This document shows positions 56,601-63,725 of a stretch of 64,000 bases of DNA, piece by piece. The position numbers were made by a program, and so were the translations under genes. The DNA is from Pomphorhynchus laevis (Eukaryota > Acanthocephala > Palaeacanthocephala > Echinorhynchida > Pomphorhynchidae). The stretch lies in assembly GCA_012934845.2 (NCBI GenBank), contig WNNJ02003812.1:186001-250000 (forward strand), given 5' to 3'. The first letter of the stretch is position 1. Each line of letters begins with the position of its first letter. Below the pieces are notes generated by a model. That model did not search any database. It worked only from the letters and a program-made list of their open reading frames with translations, and had not been told where the DNA came from.

Positions 56601-58140
56601 GTTTTAAAGTTTACCATTTCAAATAAATATTAATCTACTATGTTTCTCGTTTCGTATTCTTGGTTCTTGATATGTTGTTCAATTAAATATTCTATTTATA
56701 AAAAAATGTAATTACATTTAGTATAATTTACTGTTTAAATAATTCAACGGACAATTATCTAGAGAGCAAATTGTTGCAGTAGATTTAAGACCTAAATTAA
56801 TTGTTACACTATATTTATGCTTTTATATTAATACTTATAATTAATATAGAGATATATTTATATAATTATATATTTATTAATATAATTATATATTTATAAT
56901 TAATATATATTAAGTGACCATTACTATGGACATTTTCCATTCACGGTCATCATGATAAAGTTTGCATTATTAATATTTCAATTCATCCAGTCTCCATTCA
57001 ATGTAAATGTGCATTATGTGACTCTCCGTGTGCATCCTTACTGCATGTCTTTTCTTGTCCACATTTGTCTAAATTAGGATTATCTGAGATTGACAAACTA
57101 CGCAGATTCTGATATACCGCACACCTTCCTAAATTCTTATTGAAGTATTAACATTTAGATAACTTATCTTGAATATGTATATATATTTTTGCCTGTGTTA
57201 TGGAATGCAATATTTGTTGGTTTTTTAATCCCTACTGAAAGGTTATACGGATAAATAAATTTCTCTAATAATAATTTAATTAATTCTTTAATTTATGGCA
57301 TATTTCAACTGTAGCTTTTAGGAAGAGCTATTTTTAAATCAAATAAATAATTTAATAAGGAATCCAAAATCAGATAAATGTAGTAATTAGTTGTGACGGA
57401 TAAAAATTTGAATTTCCAGAAGATGCTAGGAAGAGCTATTGAAATATTGGGACCTTTAAAAATAAAACTATTTTATTTTATTTTGTCCTTATAAATTTAC
57501 AAAATTATTTAAAAAAATTAATAAATTTTATTAACATTATTGCTTGACAGCCTGGCTGTTTTTTGCTAACTCAAAACTAAGAAGAAGGGTTTGATTTTAA
57601 GTTGAACTTCGAAATGTTGCTGACTCCAGTGATCGTCATGTGAAGCAACTTCTTAAAGAAATCGAAACTCTGCGTGAGATGCTTAGCGAACGGAAGAAAC
57701 AACTTTCACAAGTAAAGGATATATGTGCAAGGTATGAGTCCTGTTTTGGACATACGAGATACACGCTGAAACGATTACTGAGTCGAGAACTTGACGCCGT
57801 TGCTAATATTGTTAATAAAAAAGATGAGTCTAAGAATGCTGCACAAGAGACGATGCCGCAAACCGGCGCTGTCAATGAAAACGATGGTCAAAAGAAAGGA
57901 CATGGTAGCAGAACGATGCAACAAGCTCCCCGTGATTCTAATAAGGATGATCAGCAACAAAATGAAGACGACACGATCCCTTGCGTAATAGAAGACAATT
58001 GTTTAGATGATATTGTGAGTGATCCTGAAGAGTTACATAATGAGCAAATTCCAGATACGGATGAAAACGATAACGATGAAACGATGGAAGACACTGTAGC
58101 AGATAAACAACAGAATGCCGAGGAAGGCAAAGCAGAATAG
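44293..58140 (+). CDS. CCAR1: CCAR1/CCAR2-type cell division cycle and apoptosis regulator, 3' twelve exons
   Basis: Twelve exons (44293-44608, 45563-45818, 48581-48873, 48994-49420, 49740-49829, 51588-51779, 53415-53756, 53814-53853, 54968-55146, 56102-56240, 56298-56471, 57602-58140) join with GT-AG borders. All phases are consistent: 2 bases finishing a codon, then 994 codons and a stop. Order of parts, numbered from the first detected residue: Arg/Ser-rich region (1-105), LYIPSTF block (about 120), the DBC1-type inactive-hydrolase domain (190-300, with GIGGQWHPELDGSDPDKDP), acidic linker (330-460), conserved FDCKLNYLVTMLDY block (about 505), SLFSEVFNHCL (525), NLS-like PKKIKLS (590), degenerate EF-hand (670-710), coiled coil (815-880) and an acidic C-terminus. 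This is the CCAR1/CCAR2/lst-3 architecture. These proteins are nuclear coactivators and RNA-processing-linked cofactors. The SAP domain of vertebrate CCAR1 is not seen. The S1-like N-terminus and start codon must lie upstream, beyond TE-rich DNA. A possible ATTAAA poly(A) signal is at 58148. Confidence 0.9.
44830..44890 (-). mobile_element. Relic of the family A LINE 3' tail
   Basis: AAATTTATTTTGAGTGGC then AAATGCATGAC and CGTGCTTACAAGCTCAC corresponds to the family A 3' terminus (TTATTTTAACGTGGCAAATGCGTGCC...CACGCTTACATGACC). About 60 bp with no coding part, inside CCAR intron 1. Confidence 0.55.
44932..45160. mobile_element. MITE-like hairpin element, copy 1
   Basis: The ends are inverted: TAATTATTGGAGCTGGATCA, AAGGAAAGAAGAAATTATTTTTGATATTTCGCTAACT on the left is mirrored by GTTAGCGAAGTATCAAAAATAATTTCTTCTTTCCTTTGATACAG on the right. 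The ~230-bp element lies in CCAR intron 1. There is no coding capacity. Confidence 0.75.
45563..45818 (+). CDS. CCAR1: CCAR exon 2 (LYIPS block)
   Basis: Acceptor TATTTTAG, donor GTAGTA. It encodes GPYDIHHMFPLLYIPSTF and GCQFYVVDRKKDE, aligned to the RRRYQNLYIPSDF and CNFYVMHRE blocks of CCAR1. It ends on a complete codon. Confidence 0.85.
45900..47340. repeat. AT-rich intron part with a 130-bp tandem duplication (46285-46557)
   Basis: A 130-bp unit starting AACTTACATTTTCATATCAA at about 46285 is repeated at 46415 and its first bases again at 46545, so there are two full, nearly identical copies. Within the unit TTTAAATTAATTTAAAAG is itself near-palindromic. The rest of the interval is A/T low complexity inside CCAR intron 2. 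Confidence 0.85.
47350..48480 (+). pseudogene. RTE-type LINE reverse transcriptase fragment in CCAR intron 2
   Basis: Plus-strand blocks in order: YVDLEKVFKRVPRDKFWEVH, VASLYEQSMSCVRVLG, VGLCHLSPILFLVYMYQITR, ISSLLFADNVVLLASCHED, VGMFVSTSKT, FKYLGVLFSKDG, then RVQATEIRFLHGVA, RLSLRDEVRNSVI, SQLRWQGYVLRMSR and ALPQRPTLDQ. This is the RT and C-terminal region of RTE/BovB-type LINEs. The catalytic FADD is FADN, and stops and frameshifts occur. It is in the same orientation as the host gene. Confidence 0.8.
48581..48873 (+). CDS. CCAR1: CCAR exon 3 (DBC1-type domain)
   Basis: Acceptor TTGAACAG, donor GTAAGT. It encodes KMLSFLHGMKTGKSEALGIG, GQWHPELDGSDPDKDPMVLI and TAIRCTRELVGLDLSKCSQW. The G-G-x-W-x-P-x-L-D-G-x-D-P-x-K-D-P signature is the hallmark of CCAR1/CCAR2. 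Confidence 0.95.
48994..49420 (+). CDS. CCAR1: CCAR exon 4 (end of DBC1 domain, acidic linker)
   Basis: Acceptor ATTTTCAG completes the Trp codon split by the previous intron: W|YKILEMRYLRPEKSS. VLMPDVWSLMPSESEWKD matches the FFPDVWHCLPTRSEW block. The rest is Ser/Asp/Glu-rich, low complexity, ending NDTNYE before donor GTGAAC. In vertebrate CCAR1 a SAP domain follows here; none is present. Confidence 0.93.
49740..49829 (+). CDS. CCAR1: CCAR exon 5 (short acidic exon)
   Basis: Exactly 30 codons (DNGEIIVTVDEVIGD, HEMKNELEASDSV) between acceptor GGTTTAG and donor GTAATT, phase 0 at both ends. It keeps the reading frame if skipped, so it could be alternatively spliced. Confidence 0.75.
49830..51044. 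other. AT-rich intron sequence
   Basis: Part of CCAR intron 5. Runs of A/T, no coding signal, no transposon motif recognised. Confidence 0.5.
51045..51245. mobile_element. MITE-like hairpin element, copy 2
   Basis: TAAATAATTATTGGAGCTGG and ATCAAAGAAAGAAGG, then GATATTTCTTTAAC and GTTAGCATCTTCAG, match copy 1. The central hairpin GTTAGCATCTTCAGCAAATT / AATTTTCTGAAGATGCTAGC is preserved, but the right end is diverged (TTAGCGGCAAATAAC). It lies in CCAR intron 5. Confidence 0.7.
51588..51779 (+). CDS. CCAR1: CCAR exon 6 (conserved FDC block)
   Basis: Sixty-four codons, phase 0 both ends, acceptor TTTTAAG, donor GTTAGG. It contains HVLINPSRIAKENSFDCKLN then LVTMLDYNHSQTKEHNFE, equivalent to the vertebrate block IIVHPN...FDCS...LLDYR...EHSFE. 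Confidence 0.9.
52269..52457 (+). other. Unexplained protein-like ORF inside CCAR intron 6
   Basis: The plus frame reads FEVRDTVNVYQMIRDSVENG, EHCPLWLKTHWLEQLRK and NDPFALLNLL. Its codon composition is much less AT-rich than the intron. Flanking CCAR exons join in phase without it, and no acceptor gives this frame from exon 6. It is not a CCAR segment I know. It may be an exon of a nested gene or a captured fragment. Confidence 0.35.
53415..53756 (+). CDS. CCAR1: CCAR exon 7 (SLF block, NLS-like, acidic)
   Basis: Acceptor ATGTTTAG, donor GTAGAT, 114 codons in phase 0. It opens LSLFSEVFNHCLARSHALL, continuing the EHNFE block across the intron exactly as in vertebrate SFEVSLFAELFNE. A Thr/Ser/Asp-rich part follows with PCPKKIKLSEEDADGKSKK, a likely nuclear localisation signal. 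Confidence 0.88.
53814..53853 (+). CDS. CCAR1: CCAR exon 8 (40-bp microexon)
   Basis: Forty bases between acceptor ACGCTAG and donor GTATGC, encoding EDSEPKLQRHPNK plus one base. Its phase (0 in, 1 out) is exactly what links exons 7 and 9. The intron before it is only 57 bp. Confidence 0.7.
53860..54960. other. CCAR intron 8, AT-rich
   Basis: No coding signal beyond the CCAR exons. TAAATATTTA-type runs at 54120-54290 and an AAGCTTATA-rich dyad at 54830-54860. Confidence 0.45.
54968..55146 (+). CDS. CCAR1: CCAR exon 9 (degenerate EF-hand)
   Basis: Acceptor CTATTTAG, donor GTAATT. RTVRPELLLAFSYFDHKNS, then RILTRKDLAAIIESTNLCLT and RAE. This is the EF-hand-like helix-loop-helix near the C-terminus of CCAR proteins (LLMAFVYFDQSHCGYLLEKD in vertebrates). 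The loop lacks a full set of calcium ligands, as in relatives. Confidence 0.9.
55775..55880 (+). pseudogene. Dead duplicate of CCAR exon 7 end plus intron start
   Basis: TCAAAGAAGAATAGTGAAGG, CACTGCCAAGGACACTATTA, GTCAGCAGTGTATCAGTG, then GGAGATTCTAATTTAATAGC repeats 53694-53802 at roughly 90% identity. The original donor CAGTG|GTAGAT has become CAGTG|GGAGAT, and a small deletion after CTATTA shifts the frame; the first codons also gain a TAG. It lies in intron 9, about 2 kb downstream of its source. Confidence 0.85.
56102..56240 (+). CDS. CCAR1: CCAR exon 10
   Basis: Acceptor AAATTTAG, donor GTAAGC. It continues the EF-hand helix (LTRAE|ISKMVDCACG) and encodes NFYYRNMTD, equivalent to CFYRKLTD in vertebrate CCAR1. 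It ends after one base of a Gly codon. Confidence 0.82.
56298..56471 (+). CDS. CCAR1: CCAR exon 11 (dimer/coiled-coil lead-in)
   Basis: It follows a 57-bp intron (acceptor AAATAATAG). YRGRTIYIDSVLQSIDSDKR, then LKVKIEVLESEI, resembles the VYNGAMVDVGSLLQKLEKSE region leading into the coiled coil. The donor is GTATTA. Confidence 0.82.
56950..57265 (+). mobile_element. LINE 3' end with CCHC motif, in CCAR intron 11
   Basis: The plus strand reads CKCALCDSPCASLLHVFSCP, a C-x2-C...H-x4-C zinc-knuckle at the C-terminus of several LINE ORF2 proteins (I, R1 and related groups), then LSKLGLSEIDKLRRF. A short 3' UTR ends with GGATAAATAAATTTCTC. Strongly 5'-truncated. Confidence 0.6.
57602..58140 (+). 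CDS. CCAR1: CCAR terminal exon (coiled coil, acidic tail, stop)
   Basis: Acceptor GATTTTAAG. About 60 codons of heptad-like coiled coil (KQLLKEIETLREMLSERKKQ) are followed by a long Asp/Glu/Asn/Gln-rich tail ending EEGKAE-stop at 58140. The exon begins in phase 1, completing the codon from exon 11. Confidence 0.88.
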
Positions 58141-58394
58141 AAATGCGATTAAATGTATTTACTTCTTAAACAATTTGTTGTGTGCAATTTTGTTTCAAGA
58201 AATTCATAACTTATTTGCATGTGCTGTAATTGTTGTTATATTGATTATAGCTTAGCTCAATGTCGGTTCAACGGCAATTATTAGTTTCTATTTTAATGGT
58301 AATCAAACAATTGGATTCACTGTGAATCACTATCCTATAGTGATCTATAGAATTATCACTGTAATGTGATAGAAATAGAAAGCAAAATAGAAAC

Positions 58395-58600
58395 TATTTT
58401 GTTTCTTAAGGAATTATCTAAGCAGGAAAAGAAGGAAAATCTACGCTAGCATCTTCAGAAAATCACGTAATTTTTTGAAGATGCTAACAGAAGTTAGCGA
58501 AATATCAATAAAACTTTTTTCCTTCTTTCGATCCAGCTCCAATAATTATTTATTAATAATGGATCATTATAAACTATTTGAAATTTTCTTTTTTAATATA
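58395..58600. mobile_element. MITE-like hairpin element, copy 3
   Basis: Inverted relative to copy 2: GCTAGCATCTTCAGAAAATC, then TTTTTTGAAGATGCTAACAG, AAGTTAGCGAAATATCAA, CTTCTTTCGATCCAGCTCCA and ATAATTATTTATTAATAATGG. It lies about 250 bp downstream of the CCAR stop codon. The left outer arm is partly lost. Confidence 0.7.
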
Positions 58601-58689
58601 AAAATACAACGTTAGTTAATTATAATCTGTGTTAAGATTATACAGCAAAATTATCTAACCACTTTAATTTGCAAAATTAAATCTCAAAA

Positions 58690-58965
58690 CTCAAAAGGGT
58701 GCCGAAACCTGATATCATAGTAGTTCCTCCTGATGGCCTCTAATCCTTATTCTGATGCATCGTCTGTTATTTATTAGTAAAATCATCACAATTGACTTTT
58801 TAAATTTCATTTTTTTTATTTTAACTTTTTGATTTAAATTATATAAAATCTTATAATAATTATTTATAATTATTTATTATTTATTTATAATTTGTTTATT
58901 TATATGAAGTTATAATTTTAATTACATAATAATTTATTATTTATTGCGTCAGTAGCATGTATTTA
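58690..58965 (+). mobile_element. Penelope-like 3' module, copy d
   Basis: It starts abruptly at AAAAGGGTGCCGAAACC, then ATCATAGTAGTTCCTCC, TGATGGCCTCTAATCC, GCATCGTCTGTTATTTATTA. The CTGCTATG/GTCGAGG half of the module is missing, as in copy g, so the two may derive from the same truncated source. Confidence 0.65.
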
Positions 58966-59290
58966 ATACGCCATAAGCGATTATTTGGCCTGCTGCTATG
59001 TTGGGTCGTGGAATATTGTCCGAAATCTGATAACATATCAGTTCCTCCTGATTTGAATGCATCGTGTCTTATTTATTAGTCAATTAATAAAACTTGACTT
59101 TTAATTTAAATTAAAAATTTTAATTTTAAATAGATATAAATTACTTTATTACTTTATTATACAGCAATTAGGAAGGTTTTAAGTATTTGTTTTTTATTAA
59201 ACAAAATTATCTAATCACTTTAATATGCAAAATTCAACCGTCTGTTATTTATTAGTCAATTCATTACAATTGACTTGATAAATTTATAAT
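58966..59290 (+). mobile_element. Penelope-like 3' module, copy e (with a short third piece)
   Basis: AGCATGTATTTAATACG, CTGCTATGTTGGGTCGTGG, TCCGAAATCTGATAACATAT, CAGTTCCTCCTGATTT, then the shared TTATTTATTAGTCAATT end. A further GTCTGTTATTTATTAGTCAA fragment lies at 59238. Its stem CTGATA/TATCAG is perfect, but CTGATGA has become CTGATTT. Confidence 0.6.
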
Positions 59291-60030
59291 AAATATTAAT
59301 AAATAATTATTAATATTATATTTATAATAAATATTTACGATTACAATAAGGGAAAAATTATTTGTCAATCGATACTCATATACTTTACGCGCAGATATTA
59401 ATACTACAAATAATTGATATGATGAAGAAACAACTTAGCGAGAGTAATTTCAAAGTCTGAACAAAAAACAATTTCACGGGATCCGTTTGAGGATAACCCT
59501 CAATATGTAAATTTTATTATTAAATGGCTCAAAATAAAAAAAATAAAAAATATTTATTGTTAATTCTTCCGGTGTAATTTTATGTTCTGTATGAATTTTC
59601 TTTTATTTTCAGCTTTGAAAATGTTTTGATTGAAATTTATGAACATTAATTTTGTTTTATTTATATTGTGTGAAATAATAATTTGTCAACGGTAATCAAC
59701 AGCATTTGCAGTTTATTAAGATAAAAATATTATTTTTCATAACGATATTTCATTAAACTAAAATGTCTTTAAACTAGCAAACAGTTGAATCAGTTATTAA
59801 TAAAATATATTAAAATTATTTAAAATATGGGCAAAATAATCGCTTTAATATGCAAAATTAAAAGAAAAAGTATAAATATAAGTGTTGTTATATAATAGTG
59901 TAGTATATATTTAAATGAATGTGTACGTTTTTCCTAGTATATCCGTGTTGTGTTCGTACCGCTAGACTAATCGACTATATGATGTTGCTGCATTTCGATC
60001 GTACTTAGATCATATGAATATAAAATATCA
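59291..60030. other. AT-rich spacer
   Basis: No ORF or motif. The phrase ACAAAATTATCTAATCACTTTAATATGCAAAATT is repeated in this region (58640, 59202 and partly 59838), marking small duplications linked to the Penelope-like modules. Confidence 0.45.
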
Positions 60031-60270
60031 ATCTCAAAAGGGTGCCGAAACCTGATCACATAACAGTTCCTCCTGATGACCTCTGATCCTTATTCTTATG
60101 CATCGTCTGTTATTTATAAGTCAATTCATTACAATTGACTTTTATTTTAAATTTCAATTTTAATCATTTAATTGAAGTACTATAACAATGATTTATTATT
60201 AATAATTATTTAAATTTTATTTAGCATAATTTTTTAATTTATAAATAATATAAAATACGTAGACTCTATT
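60031..60270 (+). mobile_element. Penelope-like 3' module, copy g
   Basis: AAAAGGGTGCCGAAACC, CTGATCACATAACAG, TTCCTCCTGATGACCTC, GCATCGTCTGTTATTTATAA and the AAATACGTAGACTC end near 60255. It has the same truncated 5' border as copy d. Confidence 0.65.
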
Positions 60271-60679
60271 AGTTGATATCACATTGAAAGATTTAATCGT
60301 TCGTTCAATCAACTCTTTACGATTATGATATAATGAGTGTTTATCATTTAAAGATCTTAGGCGTTATATTTACATAATATTAATCCTGGCGCACACAGTA
60401 TATTTATCAGAAATGCTCACAACGTCTATACTTTTTGAGATGATTGTAAATACTTGAATCATCAAATGATTAGTTAAAGATAATGCATGCATTCGAGGCC
60501 TTATTATATACGGATATCCGATTTTGCTAATATATCGTCACATATTTTAAAAAGTTTTGTTCATCTATTTGCACGGACAGCGTATACGTGGAAAATAATT
60601 GTTCTCGCTGAAAATTTGCGTTAAAAATAATCTTAAACTCTTCAAGAAAAAGAATTATGGATGGATAATTAAATTTCAA

Positions 60680-61000
60680 TAGAGTGAATACGTTATTAGC
60701 ATGTATTTGGCCCGGCTGCTATGTTGGGTCGAGGAATAGTGTCCGAAACCTGATAATGCAGCAGTTTTTCCTAATGACCTCTAATCCTTATCCTCTTAGA
60801 TCGTATGTTATTAATCAATTCATAACAATTGACTTTTATTTTAAATTTCACATTTAAATTTTTACTTCATGTAAAGTGTATAAAATCTATAACAATGATT
60901 TATTATTAATAATTATTTAAATTTTATTTAGCATAATTTTTTAATTTATAAATAATTAAAAATACGTAGACTCAGTTGATATCACATTGAAAGATATGAT
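60680..61000 (+). mobile_element. Penelope-like 3' module, copy h
   Basis: ATTAGCATGTATTTGGCCC, GGCTGCTATGTTGGGTCGAG, GTGTCCGAAACCTGATAATG, TTTTTCCTAATGACC, then AATACGTAGACTCAGTTG at about 60960. CTGATGA is changed to CTAATGA. The tail (60890-60960) is nearly identical to that of copy g. Confidence 0.7.
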
Positions 61001-61144
61001 AGTAATTTATTATTTATAATTATTTATTGTATTTATCATTATTTTTAATAATGGTTTATATTTCTACTATTTTTAATAGTAGAAATTGATTTATATAATT
61101 AATTATAATCATTAATTATTATATAATTAATAATTATAATCATA

Positions 61145-61215
61145 ATTATATAAATTAGTTAAATACCGCCTTTTACCGGTTCTTATATTTTGCATAACGG
61201 AAGGAATTAGTTATT
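61145..61215 (+). repeat. Interspersed repeat G, short fragment
   Basis: TAAATACCGCC, TTTTACCGGTTCTTATATTT and TGCATAACGGAAG match one end of repeat G at 61765 and the reverse complement at 38160-38212. Confidence 0.6.
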
Positions 61216-61479
61216 GTTAATTCAATAATTATTGAATTAACATTATCACTATTAAATTTGCATTTTAACTTCTGATAGATATTTTTCCAACGAATAGTAA
61301 ATAAATTCACTTCGTTTTTCTATTTATAAATTGTAAATTTCATATATATAGGAAACAATCATCAAACTTGCTTGAAAATTAATAGAAAAAATAATAATAA
61401 GCGAAGATTAATTAACAATTGTTTTATATAATTTATAAAGTTAAAATTTAAAATTAAATTTAAAATAAAAATCTATTTG

Positions 61480-61745
61480 TATGAATTAACTAATCAATGA
61501 TAGACGATACATTTGAGAATAAGGATGTGAGATTATAATAACACAATCAATAATACGATTAGATAATAGAACAATATCTTCGTTATTGTCCCAATAGAAC
61601 AATAACTGAAACTCAAGAGTTTCGAACATTCCGGACATGACTAATAAAACACAAACGATGTATCAGAGTAAGGATTAGAGGTCATCAAGAACTTCTATTT
61701 TATCAGATTTCGCCCCCTACTCCTCGACCCAACATAGCAGCTGGG
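61480..61745 (-). mobile_element. Penelope-like 3' module, copy i (minus strand)
   Basis: In reverse complement: CTGCTATGTTGGGTCGAGGA, GTAGGGGGCGAAATCTG, TTCTTGATGACCTCTAATCC, ATACATCGTTTGTG. An insertion (about 61525-61650) containing a near-palindrome of TCTATTGGGACAATAACGA words splits the module from its GACGATACATTTGAGAATAA repeat. Confidence 0.6.
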
Positions 61746-61764
61746 TAAATTAGGGTAATGTTTT

Positions 61765-62130
61765 GTAAAATTCCGACTTTTTCCGGTTATCATATTTTGC
61801 ATAACGGGAAATATTAATAAGATGCTTACGTGCTTATTCGGTTTTTGATCGAGGATAATCATATGTCGAGATATTTAATTTAATTTTTACTTGATTTAAA
61901 GTGCATAAAATAATATATAGTAATTTATTATTTATAATTATTTATTTAATTTATCATTATTTTTAATAATGGTTTATATTTCTACTATTTTTAATTGTAA
62001 ATATAAAAAGTATATCAAGTAAAAGTTAACAAAAAATTTATGAAAAAATATTTTTTGGAGACAACATTTTTTCTCAAATTTTTCAATACGGACACAACGA
62101 TTCTTTTATATTATTTGAATCACCGTAATC
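61765..62130 (+). repeat. Interspersed repeat G, copy 2
   Basis: It opens ATTCCGACTTTTTCCGG, ATCATATTTTGCATAACGGG and ends CAATACGGACACAACGATTC then ATATTATTTGAATCACCG. It mirrors 37895-38215, but an inserted AT-rich part (61880-62000) resembles 61000-61090. It abuts the Merlin-like element. Confidence 0.7.
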
Positions 62131-62164
62131 GAATATAATAACTATCAAATAAAAAAAATAAATT

Positions 62165-62332
62165 ATGTTGATGAAATGTTTTTAACTTAAAATAAGTCTT
62201 TAATGTCGTCTAAAAGGTTTTCGCAGAGTGGTAATCTATTCACGCGCGAATTTCACCTCCAAGCGTATTCGCCCAAATAAAGGTTCATTTATCCTTTATT
62301 TTTTGAACTTTTCTTCATAAAATGTTTTAATG
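62165..62332 (+). repeat. Left terminal inverted repeat
   Basis: About 168 bp, matching the reverse complement of 63726-63895 with scattered substitutions and small indels (for example TTTTCGCAGAGTGGTAATC on the left against TTTTTCAACGTGAGGTAAGC on the right). Confidence 0.75.
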
Positions 62333-62554
62333 GACTCAATTCACAGAGTATGACATCATAGGAATTTATGTCAATATGTACACATGTTAAGTAATCGTTT
62401 TGATAACTGAGATTGGATCCACAGCATTTTGTGAATGGTTAACCGTTAAGTGGTTGTAATCATAGTCTTTGTCAGCATCGCGGCTATTATTTATACATAT
62501 CTCGAGCCTTTAATAATACATAATGAAGACAAACGTAATTATCTACCTGAGATC

Positions 62555-62790
62555 TCTAGCCTCGTCAATCATACCCAATATCCACGTTCCTTATACTATA
62601 CGACTTTGGTCATATTCCCTTTTGCCGATGCTTGCTTCGTCCACCTGGATTATCACGCCATTCCCACCAATTAGCGATTTATCTTGCTCTTTGAGAACCA
62701 TTTCTAGCATGACCTCGCGGCAGTAATTCTGCCAATCATCGACAGACGGCACTCATTTTAGGTCGTATTCACATCAAAACCATTTGCGAC
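62555..62790 (-). pseudogene. ISXO2-like transposase fragment, copy 1
   Basis: The minus strand reads WQNYCREVMLEMVLKEQDKS, then LIGGNGVIIQVDEASIGKRE and YDQ. The W-x-x-h-x-REV ... GG-x-G-x-h-h-x-h-DE-x-x-x-GKR-x-Y pattern is that of ISXO2/IS1595-Merlin transposases; the Asp of VDE is the first catalytic acid. Later catalytic residues are missing, and a stop follows, so it is non-functional. Confidence 0.7.
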
Positions 62791-62984
62791 ATTAACGACC
62801 GGACTAACTTTGTTTTCTATGTTTTCTTTTTCTGCGTGTTTTTCTTTTAAAAGTGGTTATATAGTTGTTAACAAAATCCTTATTATGATGATTATTCATT
62901 CATATTTTTAAGCCTTAAATAATAAATAATAAAGATAGAAACATAATTATCTTTTTAAGATCTCCATACTAATCAATCATAAGA

Positions 62985-63235
62985 AAAATCCACTTTCCTT
63001 CCATCATTCGGACTTGATCGTATTTTCATTTGCCGATTTTTGCTTCGTCCACCTGCATTATCACGCCATTCTTACCGATTAGCGATTTATCTTGCTTTTT
63101 GAGAACCATTTCTAACATGATCTCGCGGGAGTAATTCTGCCAATTGGCGACCGTAGTAGAGGATAACGTCGTGTCATCACAGACAGACGGCACTCATTTT
63201 GGGTCGTATTCACATCAAAACCATTTGCGAAACAA
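62985..63235 (-). pseudogene. ISXO2-like transposase fragment, copy 2
   Basis: The minus strand reads LSSTTVANWQNYSREIMLEM, LKKQDKSLIGKNGVIM, QVDEAKIGK, then after a stop KYDQVRMMEGKWIF. It is slightly longer than copy 1 at both ends and retains the S-x-x-TV-x-x-W lead-in and the EG-x-W-h-F follow-on of the family. It is offset from copy 1 by about 411 bp in direct orientation. Confidence 0.72.
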
Positions 63236-63454
63236 TATGTAAGCTAAATATGACGATAAAATTGAATAACAATAAAGTTAGGAATCTTCGTTTTTTCATG
63301 GTCCAGACACTATACCATGAAAAAACATGGTCCACTTTCATATGTTAGACAATAGTTAAGGGCATATTGATATGAAAAGTAAGTAATGTGATGCATATCG
63401 AATTAACTCTGATATCAACGGACTAGTTTGTTCTATAACTTTTCGTAAAACTCC

Positions 63455-63620
63455 TGCGTCTTCCAATTTCCACCTTCCCCTCCTTCCCTTTATTCCCATT
63501 TTCCTCTGTCTTATTCTCCACTCTACAATCTCCCTTCTACTTTTCTCATTCCCCAATTTCCCCTTCTTTCTTCCCTATTCCCCAATCCCCGCATTCTCTT
63601 ATCCCATTCTCCCATTCCAC
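63455..63620. repeat. Polypyrimidine (CT-rich) tract
   Basis: About 165 bp of almost uninterrupted C/T with recurring TTCCCCAAT, TTCCCATT and CTTCTTTCTTCCC words, inside the Merlin-like element near its right TIR. The minus strand is therefore a purine tract, giving the spurious basic ORF at 63356-63556. Confidence 0.8.
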
Positions 63621-63725
63621 TATAGAATTAAGATTTCCTTATTTTTAAATGGGAATAAGAGGTATTGTAAGCACCTCTTATTTCCAATTTCTAGGATGTC
63701 ATATACTACAAATACTCAATGACAT

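Noticed and set aside
63356-63556. Basic minus-strand ORF of 66 codons
   Set aside because: It is the purine strand of a CT-rich tract, giving Arg, Lys, Gly and Glu codons by composition only.
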